From Anaerotignum sp. (GTDB lineage: Bacteria; Bacillota; Clostridia; Lachnospirales; Anaerotignaceae): a stretch of DNA of 13,959 nucleotides. This document shows positions 12,993 to 13,959 of this stretch, piece by piece. The notes beneath the pieces were generated by a model. It was not told the DNA's origin, did not search any database, and was given only the letters and a program-made list of their open reading frames with translations. A program made the position numbers and the translations under genes. Numbering within the stretch: the stretch's first letter is position 1; the number at the start of each line of letters is the position of its first letter. The DNA is taken from assembly GCA_020024455.1 (NCBI GenBank), contig JAHHTU010000043.1, forward strand, positions 1-13,959. The letters run 5' to 3'.

Positions 12993-13697
12993 TGTGATTA
13001 TGCTATAAAATGATACACCTGTCAATGGTGGATATGTCAGTTTTTGGGGAGATGCAAGATGTTTGGTATCCAACAAGAGGGGCGATTTGTGAAATATGAT
13101 ACAAATAGAGAGGATAAACGATATAAAATAAATTATTTTTATTTCCAATGTATCAATATCCCATTGAATGGTATAGTAACCATTTTCGGTTGCAGTTTCG
13201 ATGACATCATTGGTATATTCGCCGAAAGGAGGGCGAAACAGGTGCATATCAATACCTGTCAATTCTTTTACGGCGGTATGGCAATTTTGCAATTCTTTTG
13301 CGATATCTGCCTTTGAGATTTGGCTCATATGGGGGTGTGTTGCGGAGTGATTCCCCAAATCGTGGCCGGCATCTGCAATTTTTTGCACTTCATCGGGATA
13401 TTTCTCTACCCAATAGCCACAGAGAAAAAACGTTGCATGGACATCATTTTCTGCAAGAATACGGAGCAATTCATCGGTATCATCTGCACCCCAAGCAGCA
13501 TCGAAGCTGATGGCAACTTTTTTTTCATCTGTCTGTACACAATAGATGGGCAGTTTTCTGGTTTCTTGTGCAGTCAATACGGCAGAAACCGACTGCACAG
13601 CGGGTGGAATGACAGAAACACCAATCCCCGCAAATAACAGTGTCGCAACAGCATACAAAATATGTTTCTTTTGCACGTGTTTACAAAACCATTTCAT
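12915..13697 (-). pseudogene. PdaB-like polysaccharide deacetylase, C-terminus lost
   Basis: Start is ATG 13697 (MKWFCKHVQKK), with AGGAGGC at 13713-13707; an upstream frame extension has no such support. Residues 12-31 form a membrane anchor or signal. The NodB domain follows: SFDAAWG with Asp66, HSATH (117-121, metal His), RPPFG (155-159) and QWDIDTLE (178-185). This is the PdaB/CE4 arrangement; such enzymes remove acetyl groups from cell-wall polymers, often in sporulation. Homology ends at residue 185 (nucleotide 13143), and 75 unrelated AT-rich residues follow to a TGA at 12915. Roughly the last 60-70 residues, including the final conserved active-site motif, are missing, so activity is doubtful. 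Confidence 0.85.
12997..13025 (-). promoter_or_regulatory. Near-consensus sigma-A promoter facing the prophage
   Basis: On the minus strand, TTGACA (13025-13020) and CATAAT (13002-12997) are separated by exactly 17 bp. Transcription would start near 12990, about 40 bases before the ATG of the gene stub at 12949, and continue antisense into the fibre genes. The stretch from 12993 to 13142 holds this promoter and no convincing gene. Confidence 0.65.
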
Positions 13698-13706
13698 AAA
13701 ACAATC

Positions 13707-13713
13707 GCCTCCT
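13707..13713 (-). promoter_or_regulatory. Ribosome binding site deciding the deacetylase start
   Basis: AGGAGGC on the minus strand lies 9 bases upstream of ATG 13697 and selects that start over the longer open frame that begins at 13760. Confidence 0.75.
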
Positions 13714-13731
13714 AGCATTACATGAAATAGG

Positions 13732-13760
13732 ATAGTATGCTTTATATATATGATAGACAA
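13732..13760 (-). promoter_or_regulatory. Candidate promoter of the deacetylase gene
   Basis: On the minus strand, TTGTCT (13760-13755) and TACTAT (13737-13732) are spaced by 17 bp, each matching 4 of 6 sigma-A consensus bases. The overlapping CATACTAT also resembles the CATACANT -10 element of the sporulation sigma factor SigE, which fits the family, but no clear matching -35 is seen. Which factor applies is not decided. Confidence 0.3.
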
Positions 13761-13959
13761 AAAATAGCATGACGAATTTTTTGCATGATGTTACAAACAG
13801 AGTGCATGACTGATATCCTATGTATTTTGAGGAAATGTTCTAAAATTCTTTTTTTGTGCAATTTGACATACCTTTTATAGAAAAAATATATTTTTTTACA
13901 GAAAATGAAAGTTTTTTTACTAAAATTTTTATTTTTTATGATAATTTTTATAAGTTTTT
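13761..13959. other. AT-rich intergenic region upstream of the deacetylase
   Basis: About 200 bases with many T runs and no supported ORF on either strand. I see no terminator hairpin, tRNA or repeat. It is presumably the regulatory region of the deacetylase or the gap to the next gene outside the window. Confidence 0.5.

Noticed and set aside
13044..13316. Plus-strand 90-codon frame at the right flank
   Set aside because: Most of it is antisense to the deacetylase and all three frames between 13026 and 13142 look equally plausible, so there is no basis for choosing one.

Overview
The window looks like chromosomal DNA of a low-GC, spore-former-like Firmicute, probably a clostridium. The reasons are the AT-rich composition, strong AGGAGG-type ribosome binding sites, frequent TTG/GTG starts and a PdaB-like polysaccharide deacetylase at the right edge. 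Genus and species cannot be read from the sequence.

Most of the window (about 505 to 12930, all on the + strand) is the structural region of a PBSX/Xkd-type contractile-tailed prophage, and it is visibly decayed. Order: terminase large subunit fragment, portal fragment, MuF minor head protein with a C-terminal ADP-ribosyltransferase (ART) toxin-like domain, two small genes and an internal terminator, scaffold, major capsid, collagen-like head-fibre protein, a small truncated gene, a tail-sheath fragment fused in frame to the C-terminal part of the tape measure, and then an apparently complete baseplate cassette (XkdP, XkdQ, XkdR, XkdS, XkdT, XkdU), a repeat-rich tail fibre and a truncated fibre-associated protein. 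Small terminase, most of the terminase ATPase, most of the portal, all head-tail connectors, most of the sheath, tail tube, tail chaperones, holin and lysin are absent. At least five deletion junctions can be placed inside genes, so this element should not make infectious particles. The baseplate cassette and the MuF-ART reading frame stay open.

Left flank (1-505): the C-terminal end of an unrecognised gene, a 20-bp palindrome, a tiny ORF behind a strong ribosome binding site, a textbook rho-independent terminator, and an imperfect hairpin overlapping the ribosome binding site of the terminase remnant.

Right flank (12930-13959): the prophage meets the 5' stub of a minus-strand gene that keeps a near-consensus promoter (TTGACA, 17 bp, CATAAT). 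To its right is a minus-strand PdaB-like deacetylase that has lost its C-terminus. Both ends of the flank are therefore deletion scars too.

The most biologically interesting part is the MuF-ART module (1531-3319): a polymorphic-toxin-type minor head protein with visible R, Y-T-S-S and E-x-E catalytic motifs, translationally coupled by ATGA overlap to a 76-residue cysteine-rich protein, followed by a 91-residue helical protein and its own terminator.
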